A stretch of 64,000 nt of DNA, taken from positions 347,927-411,926 of the forward strand of contig LUCM01006059.1 in the NCBI GenBank assembly GCA_008360955.1, given 5' to 3'. A program made the position numbers and the translations under genes. Under the pieces are notes generated by a model that saw only the letters and a list, made by a program, of their open reading frames with translations, searched no databases and had not been told where the DNA came from. Positions 47,594 to 59,848 of this stretch are shown here, one piece after another. Numbering within the stretch: the first letter of the stretch is position 1; each line of letters starts with the position of its first letter. Source of the DNA: Fasciolopsis buskii (taxonomy: Eukaryota > Platyhelminthes > Trematoda > Plagiorchiida > Fasciolidae).

Positions 47594-49425
47594 ATTATCG
47601 AGAAAATCAAAATTGTTGGTTTTAGTAGCAGCGGTGGTTACTCTATTGGCAACGGAAGTAGTAATAACAGTAGTACTAGGAGCAGCTGAAGTGGTAGCAT
47701 CATAAAAATGCAATGGCAAAATTGTTTCAACAACAATACTACTAAAATGGTGGTTTTAACCATAATAGTTTCATTAGGGGTAAGGTATTAGTGGTTGGGG
47801 TAATAGCGTTTGTTATTCCTGCTGTTGTTCTGCTTTGATGGTTTAGTTACAACCCAAAACGTTTGTCTCACTTTAGTTCATTTAACAGAATGCACTTTAC
47901 CTCTGAACTCATATGGGCCGTACATTCTAGACAATGAAATGTGCATCCAACCACGGTCCTTTCCTTTTAGTGCATACTATTTCACATTCAATCTCCTAAG
48001 CAACCCCACGATATCGTACTACGCTCTGCTGATTCAGGTCTCTGGCATTGAGTGTTGTTTAAATATTCAGTGTTATGCTCATACCCGATATATTGTATTA
48101 CTGTATTTAAAATGAGTCCATATCGCATTATGCATATATTCACCTAGCATTGAGCTGCTTAAGAACAGATAGCCTTCAGAGCCAAGTCTGACGAAGAGAA
48201 CCGTGAAGTATGAGAGAAGAAAAGAAAAACTGTGCATAGGTCACCACGAGTCACCTCACCTACTCCTCACCTCTACTTCATCGGTTAACCAAAGGGGTCC
48301 ATTTTTAGTCACCGCTGTTCCACAAAAGGAAAAGTGCTTTTAACTCAAGCGTTTATTCAAGGTCGGCTCGTGATCGTGATGTTATTCTGCTCGCAACTTC
48401 TCCCGCGATTAGCTTCATTCACCTTCCCGTGTGCGATTACGCAACCTTCAAGCTGAGATGACATTAATGAAGGTCACAAGCACGAAACTCAACCTTGGTG
48501 TTTTCCGTCTTTGCGAAATTATGCTCACAGCTTTCCTTTTGCAAGAGCACATTGACTAATTAGTGCAGTTGATGTAAATAAGAAATTTTCCAACAAATTT
48601 TACTGATTATGTGGTTTGCGAGTCGAAGTGAGTCGTGATACTGTCTTATCTCCAATGGTCAACTTGCTACTCCGTCAATTCGATTCCCGTCAGGACCGCT
48701 TACCTTTTAAAATGGTGTGATTCAACAGTCTCCTTACTAGACGATCCTCCTTTTTCAGTGGCCTCTGTTCATAACATGGTGACCTCCGGCTGTTTTAGCA
48801 ACCACAGCCTGGTTTGGAATGAACACACTTAGCTAAAATTACAACAACTGACGGGATTCGTAGGAGGAGACCACGCCAAGCGGATCACGATTCCCACGTG
48901 CTACAAAACAGACTGCGGCTTTCAAAAACGAGAAAACTCGTAAAAGTATAACAAGACACTCAAGGATATATCCGGCTCACTTATCGACGAAATGCACAGT
49001 CATGACTGGGTGTTTACGGTGGGGTGAGATATTTGTCAAAAATGCGAAGCAACAACAATCATTTATAATAATATAGATACTCCATGAAGTTTCCAGTTAG
49101 CAGTCAGTTTTTTTCGGAAACAAGTGTGAGCAGCATGTGTGGACCGAGTCACCGGACAACATCGTTACGATGATCTAGTCTGATAGCAGTAGTCGATATT
49201 GAGACATGGCTTCTTTTTCAGCAAAGGTGGTTTAGAATCATCGACTTAGGGACTTCCCGGGTCTGACGACTGTCAGGTCAATATTAGGTTCTAGTCGATC
49301 TACAGTGTTCTCGGGACGATACCAAAAAAATGAGAGAATTTTATCCGATCCTAACTGGACTAGAATTTATCTCACAATTGCAAATAAATCAAACAGTTCA
49401 TTTACTAGTTCCTATTTGCCTTCAG
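47594..49425. other. unassigned DNA
   Basis: A degenerate AGT/AAC-rich stretch lies at about 47,620-47,770. No gene recognised. Confidence 0.4.
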
Positions 49426-49622
49426 GAAATTCATGGTTCCATCGCGTGTCTAACGATTTCGCAATACTGCGAGCACTGATTTGTTCGCGACATTTCTACG
49501 TAATGACTAATACCCTATTGGTAAAAATATCAGCGGTCCTCGGGATTTCTCATTCCAGGGGTAAAACCGGGTTGCCAAATGCAACTGGGGATCTGTTCCC
49601 AAAAGTTTTGCACGTGGCCTGA
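49426..49622 (+). CDS. candidate terminal exon, unknown product
   Basis: An excellent acceptor (AGTTCCTATTTGCCTTCAG) is followed by two bases and 64 codons to TGA. The frame is also open upstream to 49,305. The peptide includes HRVSNDFAILRALICSRHF and GKTGLPNATGDLF. An internal GTAAAA donor near 49,561 could end the exon early. No family is recognised. Confidence 0.2.
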
Positions 49623-50979
49623 TTTTTTACCGGAGGGGTGCTGAAATCACAATAAGACAAACGCAGCAAACGTATTCGACAGCTTGTAATAAATGTTACT
49701 GCGAGAACCGAGATAACAACACAAATTTTTGACTGTTGCGGTAAAGTAGTTCAAACTGTGCCCGAGTTTTCTTTCCCGCCATTAAAACGTTTGACGTAGT
49801 GCAATCTATTATTCTGTTTCACGAGGACTGCGTGCAATAGGCCGAGATACGGGTTGACAACCGCGTGACCTTGCAATCACTTCGTCGAGGCCGTCCTGAG
49901 CATGTGACTGTCCGGAAAATTGTGATTTCTCGCCACCTAACACAATGACTGGAATGCAAACAGTTACAGAAGCCAACCATTCATTTACAAATTACAGAAA
50001 CTAGCAGAAAATGAACACTTACTTTCCTACTTTCTCCCTCTCCGACGACTGGGCAGTTAACCATCTATAGTCTCATACCACAGGAACACAGTGGCCTTAC
50101 TGCCCCCATAGGACGAGTTCGAAAATAACGGTGAGGCACGAAAGATGAGTTCACCTTGTGAACGTTTTTCATTCACATCGTGCAAAGATTTCGTGTACCC
50201 AAAGATCCCATGACGAAAAACTAGCAAACGGATTGAGTACATAACGGCAGAAAGCAAAATGGGAAGCCATTTTTACCAATAATCCTGCAGATTACTGAAA
50301 AAAAAACGTTAGAATTCAAGCACCACACTTCGCATGCACTGACACCACTTGCAAGAAATAAGTTACCAGAGGATAATTCTGAGGCACCTGCGGGTTCCAG
50401 TGTTCAACTCTACCAGGTCGGTACTTTCCAATCGGGGAGAGTCTTCAGCTGTTTACCAGTAAAAAACACGTGAGTACAACCCATCATCCATCATGATGGA
50501 CCTTGTATAGGGCATGTAGAGCAAAGAAAATCTGCCCCAACAGGGCTGTATATTTTGATCCCATAGTTGCATGTAACGATGACCCGAACAAACAATTATA
50601 TCACGCCTAGCCTGGCTTAACTGCTGAGTCAATTAATACTTACGAACCGGTGATTTTAACTAGACCAGCGATGAGATGCTAGTGATCTGAACACCAAGCT
50701 CAGCGTACATAACCTAATGGAAACAAAATAAACGGGTCATTGAGAGCACTAAGCCTCAAAACCGCTGGGACTCTTCGCGTGCGAATGGTTAGTTTTGGTA
50801 AATTGTTATTCCCCGTTATAAAATATCCAACTGGCCTTGAACACTGCATTTAAGTCGATGGCCCTTACAACATGAACAACATATGTTAACATGTGTTTAT
50901 AACTTCAACAGACTGTTTTACAGTGTTCGTGATTAGTTCGGCACTATTTGGAAGAATTTCTATCCCCCGTACTTTTCAG
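49623..50979. other. unassigned DNA
   Basis: No firm feature. A GTGAGT donor at about 50,470 with an acceptor 50 bp upstream gives a possible small exon, but its end phase does not fit the exon at 50,980. Confidence 0.35.
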
Positions 50980-51089
50980 CTACAGAGGAGCGCACCGACC
51001 TTCATGTGTCTGAGGATGGTTCCATTCGGGACATATTTTTGCGGCTGGGCTCAAAACAACCCCACTGTTTTTCATCACTTGTCTTCCCG
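50980..51089 (+). CDS. candidate 110-bp internal exon of a two-exon unit
   Basis: It lies between a near-ideal acceptor (TATCCCCCGTACTTTTCAG) and a strong donor (CCCG then GTGAGT at 51,090). Of three frames, the one with two leading bases gives 36 codons ending in phase 0: TEERTDLHVSEDGSIRDIF, then LRLGSKQPHCFSSLVFP. A second frame is open but ends at TGA immediately across the donor, and the third has a stop. The charged, mixed composition looks genuinely coding. It would join in frame to the segment starting at 51,229 after a 139-nt intron. No domain is recognised, and the upstream exon, which must end in phase 1, was not found. Confidence 0.4.
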
Positions 51090-51228
51090 GTGAGTCGAAC
51101 GAGTATGCACAAGTCTTTTGGACCTAAACTCTAATATCTATCTCAATTGTCAATCAGAAATGTCTTCTACTAGTTTTCAACCTTCCCTTTTCGATTGGTC
51201 ACTTTAGACCTTTTGTGATTCTTTCCAG

Positions 51229-51399
51229 ACCGCTATATTCTCTGTTATGAACCAACTCAATCTGACAGCCGACCGACATAAACAAACACGTTTACAATGT
51301 CGCTATACTTGCTCATCTAGCAGGGTTTTCCGCCGCATTCCGCCCTTTGTTATGTTCTTATCCTTCCCACTTGGTTTCTTTTCTTTCTTGTCTGACTAA
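51229..51399 (+). CDS. candidate terminal exon joined to 50,980-51,089
   Basis: The acceptor is TTTTGTGATTCTTTCCAG, and the frame opens exactly in the phase left by the preceding donor. It runs 56 codons (start TAIFSVMNQLNLTADRHK) to TAA at 51,397-51,399. The middle is Cys/Ser/Arg-rich (QCRYTCSSSRVFRR), and the last 20 residues are strongly hydrophobic and could be a C-terminal membrane anchor. The intron (51,090-51,228) has a pyrimidine-rich 3' end. The product is unknown. Confidence 0.35.
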   Translation, partial: TAIFSVMNQLNLTADRHKQTRLQCRYTCSSSRVFRRIPPFVMFLSFPLGFFSFLSD

Positions 51400-53719
51400 A
51401 CAACGGAAACAACGAGGATGTTAGTCGAATTTTGCGTATTTCTTCCCAAAATTGTGTCCGCAAAATCTTCGAACAAGTGCATAGTGCTCCCCATGGAGTA
51501 AATGAAACCCAGTCCGATAAAACGTGTTTTATTGCATAGGATGTTAACTCTGGAGAAGCAGCTTTAGCGGTAAAACCCGGATTAGGAGGGGGATAGCATG
51601 TTTTATTGGAGGAACTATTAAGGGGAAACATCTGGTGGAAAACAACTGGAAGAAGACGTTAAAATGTATGTACACCAAGCCGTATAAGCTTAGGGTCCAA
51701 AACGGACCCCAAAAGTACTGTATTTTCCTGTTAACTACGGTCACGCGTATCCGGATTGCATTAACGAGAATCTTACTAAGAGGAGTTGCAAACAATAAAG
51801 CTTCTTAGTAAAACCTTTGGCATATAGAACAATGTAGCGTGTATCTTCGTCTTCGACGACAATATCATTCAAGACTCTTCTTGAATTACTACTAACCATC
51901 CAGTCAATCTAGCTAACTGTGGCTGTTTTACATCCTAAGCATTTGCTAGGACATTTTCAGAAATTCGAAGATTAGATCGGTTTATCACCACACTAATTTT
52001 TTACACAGTTTCAACCGAGTTCCAATCCGATAACGAGCGAACACGGAAAATACCCGGTCGACGTCTAAGTGACGGCATTCATTAAATGGAGAAATGCGTT
52101 GTTTACTTGGAAGACAAGTGGTACGACTTAATAGTCCTTATGCGTATCTGTTGTTCCTTCCCAGATGTTTTCTTTTGCCACATACACGCTCTTGAAGATA
52201 CTTGGTTCCCGTCATGTCCGAATTGATGGATCCGAGGTTCTAAACATTTTTATCAGGTCTCAGTATTTCGGTAATGAAAGACAACAAAATCTCGAATTTT
52301 CTCATTCTAGTGATCTGCCAGACTTTTTCCTTGTGACCTTTGACGATACTCGTTGTTGAGGGAGTAGACCGCTTCTGACCGAAAAACACGCAGACCAACG
52401 TGCTGCGAATCGAGTGTCAGCTGCGTAACCCATCCAGCACGACGTCTCAACGCCAAGACAGTTGGGGTGGTGCCAACGACGTGGTTAGCGCATAAAATCG
52501 ATTTGCCCACGTGACGCTGAGAGCAGTTTGTAGAAATCACGTAGCAAGAGGCCTGACAGCTACCTCCGATGATCATCAGCAAAAATCACCGGAATGAAGT
52601 ACCTTCAGAGAAGGATACAATCTTAGGCTGCTTAATTCGCTTTACGATCCATTTTTCATTCGTTCGCACTCAGGTAGATTTTGGCCCCTTTTGTCTCGCT
52701 ATTTTTTGCCCCATCATCAAAGTCTTTCGCCAACCCAAAGGTACGGGTAAACGCGCAGTTTATTTCAAACCAAATGTCATTTTAACTTCTTTTATCTTGT
52801 GAATTGTCAGAAGATTTTGTCGCAGTGTGTCTGATTGGTTTCTCATATGGATATCAGATAAAAGAAAAGCGTCCCAAGTAATTTTCACGGTGTTTGAGTT
52901 ACACACCTCAATAGTTGGAAAGAAGTTTGAAGATACATGCAAACTGACAACGGATAAACGGTTGTCTAGATTTGTACGAACTTAATGGTATCTCCTTTTT
53001 TCATCACGATAACGGGAAACAAATCTCTTTCGAATCTTGGTCAATTTTCTCCCATCGAAAAAAAGTCCGCATTTTTTACTCAAAGTAACATAAATCTGTG
53101 AACACTAATGGCTCATTATGAATAGATGGTGTACTACGTTTCGACATATATTGGACATGTTCCGTTGCAAATTTTCTATACAAATACGGGAAGAAAAGCG
53201 AAAAAAATTGGCCGAAAAGATACTCAGACCGTTACAAATGACAAGGACGTTCGGAATCAATCTTCATCATTCGGCCCATCAAAGTGGTCCGGACAAAATC
53301 GAAGCATATCTCAGACTAAAGGGAACAATGGATAGTGTTAATCATTATCAATCGCACGGTTTTTTAAGAAGGGACAACAGACTGATTTCATTCAGTGCAT
53401 CAGAAAACCGGATGGCTGGTTACGTCATTAGTGTTACGCCACAGGACTTTTTTGTTTAACACTGTAAAACTGTCTCAAACCCGGATTTAGTACTGAGACC
53501 AGCAAATAGACCAATTGGTCCAGTATCATAAACTGAAAACCATGAACGTTTTGAATCTGTTACCTTCAGTCAATCGAATATGATTTCCGTGAGGAAATCT
53601 CGTGGACTATTCAACAAGGTCCATTGAGAATAGTAAGCCGTTGTTGCAGTTCAGAAGCTAGTGAATAAAATGTTTTTCACCGTGTGACACTGGTATTTTT
53701 AACATGCTGCGATACTCGT
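51400..53719. other. unassigned DNA
   Basis: No supported feature over 2.3 kb. Confidence 0.4.
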
Positions 53720-53790
53720 CGGTTTCCCTAGTGGTAAAATACACACTAGTGCTCTTCGTGGGTTTGAGTCTCGTTTGGTTCTCATAGCCT
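53720..53790 (+). mobile_element. Gly-tRNA-like polymerase III module (SINE relic)
   Basis: TTTCCCTAGTGGTAAAATAC resembles the A-box half of a glycine tRNA, and a B box (GGGTTTGAGTCTC, 53,760-53,772) follows at short spacing. No closing acceptor stem. Confidence 0.35.
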
Positions 53791-55185
53791 GTGATGTTAA
53801 TGAAAGCTACTAACCAGTAAATGAGATAATCCAGGTTCTTCTTTGTTTCGAGCTTTGAGACAATTTGACGGCTCAAAGGGTGAGCTGCTTCCTTTTCAGT
53901 GCTTACAGAAGTGAAATTCCTAAGTCATTCAAAGACTCATTCAATTACAAGACATCACACGTCATGCACAGAAAAACCAATCCTTGTCCTCTATAGAGAC
54001 TGGAATCAGTCATATAGGCTGACCAAGAGAACAAATTAGCCATAGTCGATGCTTTTCCAATCCCTACCCAGTCTAAAACCAATTTTTTTGTTCTGTGACT
54101 AGACTGACTCAATTTCCGCTCCGAATGATAGACCTTAGAGCAGCCGAGAACTGTCAGAAGACGGTTTTGATCAAACTAGAATTAAACGCTGACACGGTGT
54201 TGTGACCAGTAGTATATTCCTTAGAATATCTCTTGACCTGACGTTACGGTTATGAACGGCGGAAAAAGTTGGTTGGCCAAATTGCGTTTTATAAGTGCCC
54301 TCAAGCTGAAAGAGATAATCTTGGATGTCCCATTGGTTATGTCCCGCGGACACCAGACAGATATGAATACAATCATCAAGGATTCGGCTTTGCTTATTCC
54401 CTTATTCTCAATCAACTATTATTACAACTCTGGGCATCGTTCGTTTAAAATGTCAAGAGAGTCTTGAATGTGAAATCGATGAAGCCATTCTAGGACTCAT
54501 CAACCAGAGAAGGCTCATTGTAAAGGAGCATAGTTCCGGAATTTTCACTCTATTTACGCAAACCGGAGCGGCTGTGTATTTTCATTAAAAAGGTGTTAAT
54601 TCTTAGTTGACGTAGTCCGGACAACATTCCCAATCTACACTTTTGTGTGAACAAGTATGTTCAAAGCTGATGTGATTTTATTGGCATTAGTGACATGGTC
54701 AGAACACCCGACCCCTGACAGTGACGGTCTCAAATACATTATGCATGAAGCAGCTGCTCACCAGCAGTCCTCTTCAACAAAATATTACCGGTCCCTCGAG
54801 GGAATCCTTCACGACCCACGTACTGACAACCACCCGTACACGGCATAGTATCCTGCTTGGAAGCGGTGTAGAGAAAAGGAAAACTTTTCTTTTTTCCCTG
54901 GGTGAAAACTCGGCACATTTCCCCTTATCTGTGTGTCGGTGATATCGATCAGAAAGCGATAAGGTGATATTTGGTCCACGAAACTCTGGTCAGTTATTTG
55001 TCATCTGAAAAGAGGACGGCATGCATGCAATTAGCAGTTGAGTCTTTATATTTGCATTTAACCCGTCCGTCGATTAGGTTCGAATTTTAGCAATCAGCTG
55101 AAAGTTTACGACCTTAAGTGTACAAAACAAAGCAAGATTACCTCGGGTTGCAAGTGTTCGCCGGGCTACCCACAATACAATTCAG
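53791..55185. other. unassigned DNA
   Basis: No supported feature. Confidence 0.4.
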
Positions 55186-55437
55186 AAATATCCAGCGCGA
55201 AACTGTCGGGCTTATTGCAGTTCTCCGTAAAATGATCAGGAACATTGGGTACGCATTGTCAAAATCTCAGAGTCAATCGCCCCACAAACCCGAGACGACC
55301 AAATCTAATAATGTCGCTAACTCAAGTAATCAAGTCAACGGAGACAGAAAGATGTTAAGAGTCAGAAATCTAATTAGAAACGAAATATACACGAGACGAC
55401 CAAGTTTCTGTCAACAGTGCGTCAATCATACGGACAG
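55186..55437 (+). CDS. candidate internal exon, basic Ser/Asn-rich
   Basis: It ends at a consensus donor (CGGACAG then GTAACG at 55,438). The start may be at 55,186 (after ACAATACAATTCAG) or 55,221 (after GGGCTTATTGCAG); both leave the same frame. The peptide has a basic helical start (GLIAVLRKMIRNIGYAL), a Ser/Gln/Asn linker, a basic segment (MLRVRNLIRNEIYTRR) and a CQQC pair near the end. It looks more like coding sequence than its neighbours, but no family is recognised and no joining exon is assigned. Confidence 0.3.
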
Positions 55438-56639
55438 GTAACGTTATTATCCGATGTGCGATTCAGCGGACTGGCAATCACCGCGCAAACTATAATTAGA
55501 AGGAAGGTTGGGGTAATGGTAGGGAGGCCGAACTAACTTTGAATCGGGATCTCACTTTCGGTGTCAATATTTCCCGCGATGATAGTGCCTTTAAAACTTG
55601 TTTAGCTTCCATGAACCAGTTTGCATGAATCATTAAACAGCGGTAGGTAAAGAGGGGAGCAGTTGTTGTGATCGAGCTCGTCACTCGAAGAGTTCAGTCC
55701 ACTGAACTAAAAAGTGATCGCATGAATTTTTCAACTTAAGTAGGAGAGAAACCACTACTTGGTTATCTTGCATTTAACAAACCAACGGAAGTCGTCAACA
55801 ACCGGCCAGTGCTCTCATTTCTTTAGCGGTTATAACAGGTACATTAGAAGTCTATGTCTTGATTCTGACAGTGTGTCCTCTGCATTCCGCTTGTCACATT
55901 TAGTAGGCTCGGCTTGTGAATGTCCGTTTCACGTGCACACTGAGTATCAGAATGTTTGAGACCCTTTTTTCGGAAAATCCCTCCGCCTGTTTGTAGGACG
56001 GGGGAATAAGTTCCATGGGTCAGTTTCTTACAATGTACCATCCATGTGGTTTACGCTTCCGTACGTGTTGTAGACTTGAGCAACTTGGCAACGGTGCTCA
56101 GGCAGTGATGGCACCCGACTGGTGTACCAGATGCAAGCAAAGCAACTTGTACTGTGTCACAGTTAAACCAAATCGTCTGGGAAATTATAAATTCGCTATC
56201 ACTACAATCAACCTCAAAATCGCGTAGTTCTTCATCCACCGGTAATACGAAAAATTATTTAAAGATAAAACTCGTACAAAAACGTGAGCTTTCATCGTAT
56301 TTTACCCCGGGTGCCAACAATTTTATGCATTGATTCATGCTTTCTGGCATTACACTTTTGACCCCTCCAAACACGAAGCAGAACCAAGTTTTATCAATTG
56401 TTACTAAAGCTATTGCATGACGTGACGGGTCTATTGGGTACAGCATGCATTCCCGCAGTTTGAGGTCTAAGGAGAGAGTAGTTTATGAGGATATCTAGGT
56501 GTGTAACATAAAACCCTATACAACCATTATGAAAGGTCAAATGATGCGGATATAACGATGCGCCACTGCGATTTTGAAATGGGGAGAGTGGAAGACTTTG
56601 ACCGTCGGTAGCCAATTTGATAAAACGACTGTCATCAAA
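55438..56639. other. unassigned DNA
   Basis: No supported feature. Confidence 0.4.
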
Positions 56640-56706
56640 AAGATTGGATTCGAATTCGAGGTCCCCCTTCATTTTGGTGGTAGACAGCACCTCCGGCTGG
56701 CTACCA
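56640..56706 (-). mobile_element. tRNA-like polymerase III module (SINE relic)
   Basis: The minus strand has TAGCCAGCCGGAGGTGCTG (A box with one base missing) and, about 40 nt on, CTCGAATTCGAATCC (B box). Confidence 0.3.
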
Positions 56707-56939
56707 CATGTGATCTATTGGGACTTTACGTGGTTCTATGCCATTCCACGATTGCCGGTCCCCCGTTGTTAATTCTATTTAGCCGCCATCTGGACAAGAT
56801 CATTTCAATTTTGTCCCGTAATTCTTCTGCCTCTACCTCTCTATCTTTTCGCCTTACGGACAGCGATCCATATCCCCTCACCATGTGCTCAGTTTATTTT
56901 CTTCGCTGGTTGCGCTGCTAGCATTGACAATCGCTCGTC

Positions 56940-57415
56940 TGTTAGACTAACTGCACTGCACACACGTAGGTTTGATTCGAGCCATCCCGTGTGGGCTCAT
57001 GACTGCCTTCTCGGATTGATTTTTCGCGGCCCGATGAACTAGTCCCGTGGTCGCGTTGCGTGAGGACGTGAATGGTAGACGTTGTGTCTGACCCAGTCTT
57101 GAAGGCCTGCGTATCTTCAGGTTGCTTTGCTCTGGATATGGCTGCGTGTCGTCGTCTTGTAATGCCTTGGACGCAGTATCTTTTGAGTGTCTTTGGTGTA
57201 TCGTATCGCGAGGCCGCCTCAGTCCACATTTGGTCGTAATTGAAACTCTACGCGTCACTCGACTGTACCGGTGGGGATCGAGACAAACAATCGCTGGTTC
57301 GGGTTTCGTGCCCGTCTGGTAGGCCCTGGTGGCTTTGGAGCAAGCTCCTTTCACCACACCCATGCGCGAACCGTGTGCTGAAAATGTGATGCAAGCGAAG
57401 CGGCATGGCACCCAC
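56940..57415 (-). other. CG-rich unclassified block with 154-codon frame
   Basis: The block is clearly richer in G, C and CpG than the flanks and contains the longest open frame in the window (minus strand 57,411-56,947) plus an overlapping 95-codon frame. The translation is Thr/Arg/Pro-rich and without known motifs. B-box-like strings (GGTTCGGGTTTC near 57,297 and GGTTTGATTCG near 56,971) suggest the block is part of a repeat, not a host exon. High GC lowers stop frequency, which accounts for the open frames. Confidence 0.35.
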
Positions 57416-57836
57416 CAAATTAAGATGTTGAGGTTTCAGTTGCCTACTTTGCTAGGTTGTAAATATGACATCAGCCGCACGACCACTGATAGGAAATTGA
57501 AGGCGAGAGAGACTTGAGTCCAGAGCATCGTTACGGCTTCACCTCCTCCCTCCCCCCTCCCTAATTATTTACGCGCACAAATTCGGACACGGGAGATACT
57601 GAAAAGTACGATAATAACCCGTGGGAAACGTCGGAACGGACTGTTTGTGGCCTACAGGGAATTCGAAATGAGAGACCAGAATTGGCCAGGACAACTTCTA
57701 ACCAGTGTACACAACACAACGATTTGTTACATTCCATACATGTGCAACCAAATGATAACAAAATCACGAACGTGAGCCACATCATAGTAAACCAACTACC
57801 ATATACAGTTCTTCTTGTGCCTATCATCATCTAATT

Positions 57837-58018
57837 ATGATCGCTGTGGCTAGCCTTACCAGTACCACGAACGGAGGTTGCAGTGCACCTTCCAATGTTG
57901 AAAAGGTATCTAAGGTCAACTGTCGCGGAGAATTTTCCGCTGTTCCACCAAAATCCAAAATTCAAATGTCCATCTCTTTACAAAAAGTCATACGTGATTC
58001 ATCAACTTCAATATGCTT
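57837..58018 (+). CDS. weak candidate exon with ATG and donor
   Basis: An ATG at 57,837 opens a frame that reaches a GTAAGC donor at 58,019 in phase 2. A possible alternative acceptor is CTAGCCTTACCAG at about 57,861. The peptide is Ser/Lys-rich (MIAVASLTSTTNGGCSAPS, then FSAVPPKSKIQMSISLQK). It could be a first exon. No downstream partner was found, and nothing in the translation is recognised. Confidence 0.2.
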
Positions 58019-58500
58019 GTAAGCAGTGATTTACGTTGGTGGAACAAAACATTTAGTAACATTTTCCCGATTCAGAGACGTCAAATCCCAGCGAGCGATG
58101 GACTGATAAAGCTTCACTGTCTTCATTAGCTCAACACAGAATGAAGATGCAACACTAAGTTGACCGAGAGAGAAGCTCTTCGGATTATTAAGCTGTTTTA
58201 CCATGATGAGTCATATGCTCATAATCGTTGTTATTTGTCCGATCATATATCAGTTATGAAACCAACTTTTGCCTGTAATTTGGACTAAGATGAGATCACC
58301 CGAACATGAATCTGATTCTGACTTCGGTTGTCAGAAATGGCTCAGGAAATGCTGATTCCGGCTTTTCGAAACATCGCAACTTGTGTAAACCACATGCAAC
58401 ATTTCATCTTCAACAGCTCCGTTCATAAAATATAAATGACAGACTTACTTCTTTAGATATTGCTGGCACATATTGCTGCTGATTTCATTCAGATAACCGA
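58019..58500. other. unassigned; possible small minus-strand exon
   Basis: A minus-strand segment of about 75 bp ending at a strong AAGAA/GTAAGT donor (58,447) is open and reads GYLNEISSNMCQQYLK. It overlaps the end of the exon candidate at 58,501 in another frame, so the two would be alternatives. Confidence 0.2.
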
Positions 58501-58743
58501 CTATGGAACAAACGTGTCCTCTGGACGGTCAACTACAAAACAATCGTGGCACTGTTGCTGATCCTTCACACAAAACAATGTTCCGGTCACTGATAAACTC
58601 ATAAACATCGAATATCTATTGTCAGACGTCATTTGATTCCACTTATATCCAATCTGATAAAACGCATCATCCAAAGTGACTGAATTGGCGAATGAACGGC
58701 AATCAGAGACTATATCACAGATGTTCCTGGTCCTCTCTGCCAA
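58501..58743 (-). CDS. candidate terminal exon on minus strand
   Basis: A pyrimidine-rich acceptor (CACAATCTTCTCTTCGTAG) directly precedes an 80-codon open frame that ends TAG. The peptide starts LAERTRNICDIVSDC, continues LDDAFYQIGYKWNQM and ends with a Cys-containing tail (CVKDQQQCHDCFVVDRPED). It reads like a compact globular domain with five cysteines, but I cannot name it. There is no clear AATAAA within 150 bp beyond the stop, and the upstream exon is not found. Confidence 0.28.
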   Translation of the reverse strand: MAERTRNICDIVSDCRSFANSVTLDDAFYQIGYKWNQMTSDNRYSMFMSLSVTGTLFCVKDQQQCHDCFVVDRPEDTFVP

Positions 58744-59590
58744 CTACGAAGAGAAGATTGTGAAATGTCAAAGATCAAGCTATGGCTGCTGCGCTTTCAA
58801 CAGGAATTCTAGGTGTAGAAACTAACTGTGTACTTGATTTTATTCTGGTCATTAGCTGGAGACGTGACGCAACCATCGCCCATACACAATCGGCGTAGCG
58901 TTGTGCAACAAATTTTATCTCTCATTTCGGTAAATACATGAACTTATTAAGAGACGACAGACGGAATGAACCCGTCTTAGTGACGACGCGTTTATGTGTG
59001 AGGTTGTCTGCACCCTCATCATGACAGCATGACGCTGGTTGTCTGTCATTACTCACCTGACTAATAACAAACCAAACCGACTGCCTCCATTGTCCCCGTA
59101 TCAAACCGGGCGAAAAATTACCGGGACCAGGTCTACTGATGACTGGAATAAACGTCTCGACTGTGACCTGTCAACAATAAAGATGTCGAAATAGGTGAGA
59201 GTAGAAAAACGCAATACCCACTGGGGTCAGATTATCATGGATCATAGGCGTCCGACACACAGTGAATGAAAAGGAATCGCGGGAATGTTTATGCACATTG
59301 TTTGTCGGCTGGTTTTAATACAGATAGCGTACAGCTTTTTATGTCTTGACACCCGAGTACGTAGACCGACAGTGCTGGATTCAATAAGGAAGTGCTTGAT
59401 GAGAACCATTCCTGCGGGCGATTAAAACGATCATGATAATTACTATTTCGTTACCTTTAGTTGTGCTGTATGCCCCTTTCGAAACAAGATTTTGGAACGT
59501 TAGTCTTTTACTATTTCTCTATTTGCACTTTGAGTTGTTTTGTGAAAGGAACTAGATCCACCGTAACTTTGTGACAGGTGAAAAAACATC
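58744..59590. other. unassigned DNA
   Basis: No supported feature. Confidence 0.45.
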
Positions 59591-59848
59591 ATTTTCATGA
59601 AATAATTCACTATGTGAAATCATCGTTCAACTTACCACTAAGAAGCCATGGAGGAACTGTGCAGCGGTTTCATCCTTGTTAGAAATCATCAGCAGTGCAT
59701 ATCCACCGCACCCGAACTGGAACGCGAACCCGGGACGAATGACTCTGACTCGAACGCCATAGCGATTACGCTACCGGACAGGCTCTGAACGGTCTGTTGA
59801 ACTTCACCACATTATGATGTTGCACCTTTCCGTCACTGATTTGCACGA
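59591..59848 (-). mobile_element. hammerhead SINE, copy D
   Basis: Antisense copy with its parts in the standard order and no inversion: body with hammerhead (59,591-59,715), tRNA-like head (59,716-59,790) and part of the leader (to about 59,848). On the minus strand the B box GGTTCGCGTTCC is the complement of 59,719-59,730, and the A box TAGCGTAATCGCT is the complement of 59,761-59,773. It is the simplest copy and defines the family order leader, polymerase III head, ribozyme body. It is truncated at both ends, and no target-site duplication was found. Confidence 0.75.
59646..59707 (-). ncRNA. hammerhead ribozyme, SINE copy D (probably inactive)
   Basis: Core CTGATGA (complement of 59,686-59,692) and GAAAC (complement of 59,667-59,671) are intact, but the cleavage site reads GCA in place of GUA, which changes the base that should pair with the last A of GAAA. 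Confidence 0.65.

Noticed and set aside
47810..48115. Plus-strand frame beginning with a hydrophobic signal-like stretch
   Set aside because: Starts at TTG without an ATG, follows low-complexity DNA, and has no second exon or known family.
53118..53459. 113-codon plus-strand frame with Lys-rich middle
   Set aside because: Overlaps another open frame, no recognised motif and no splice partner.
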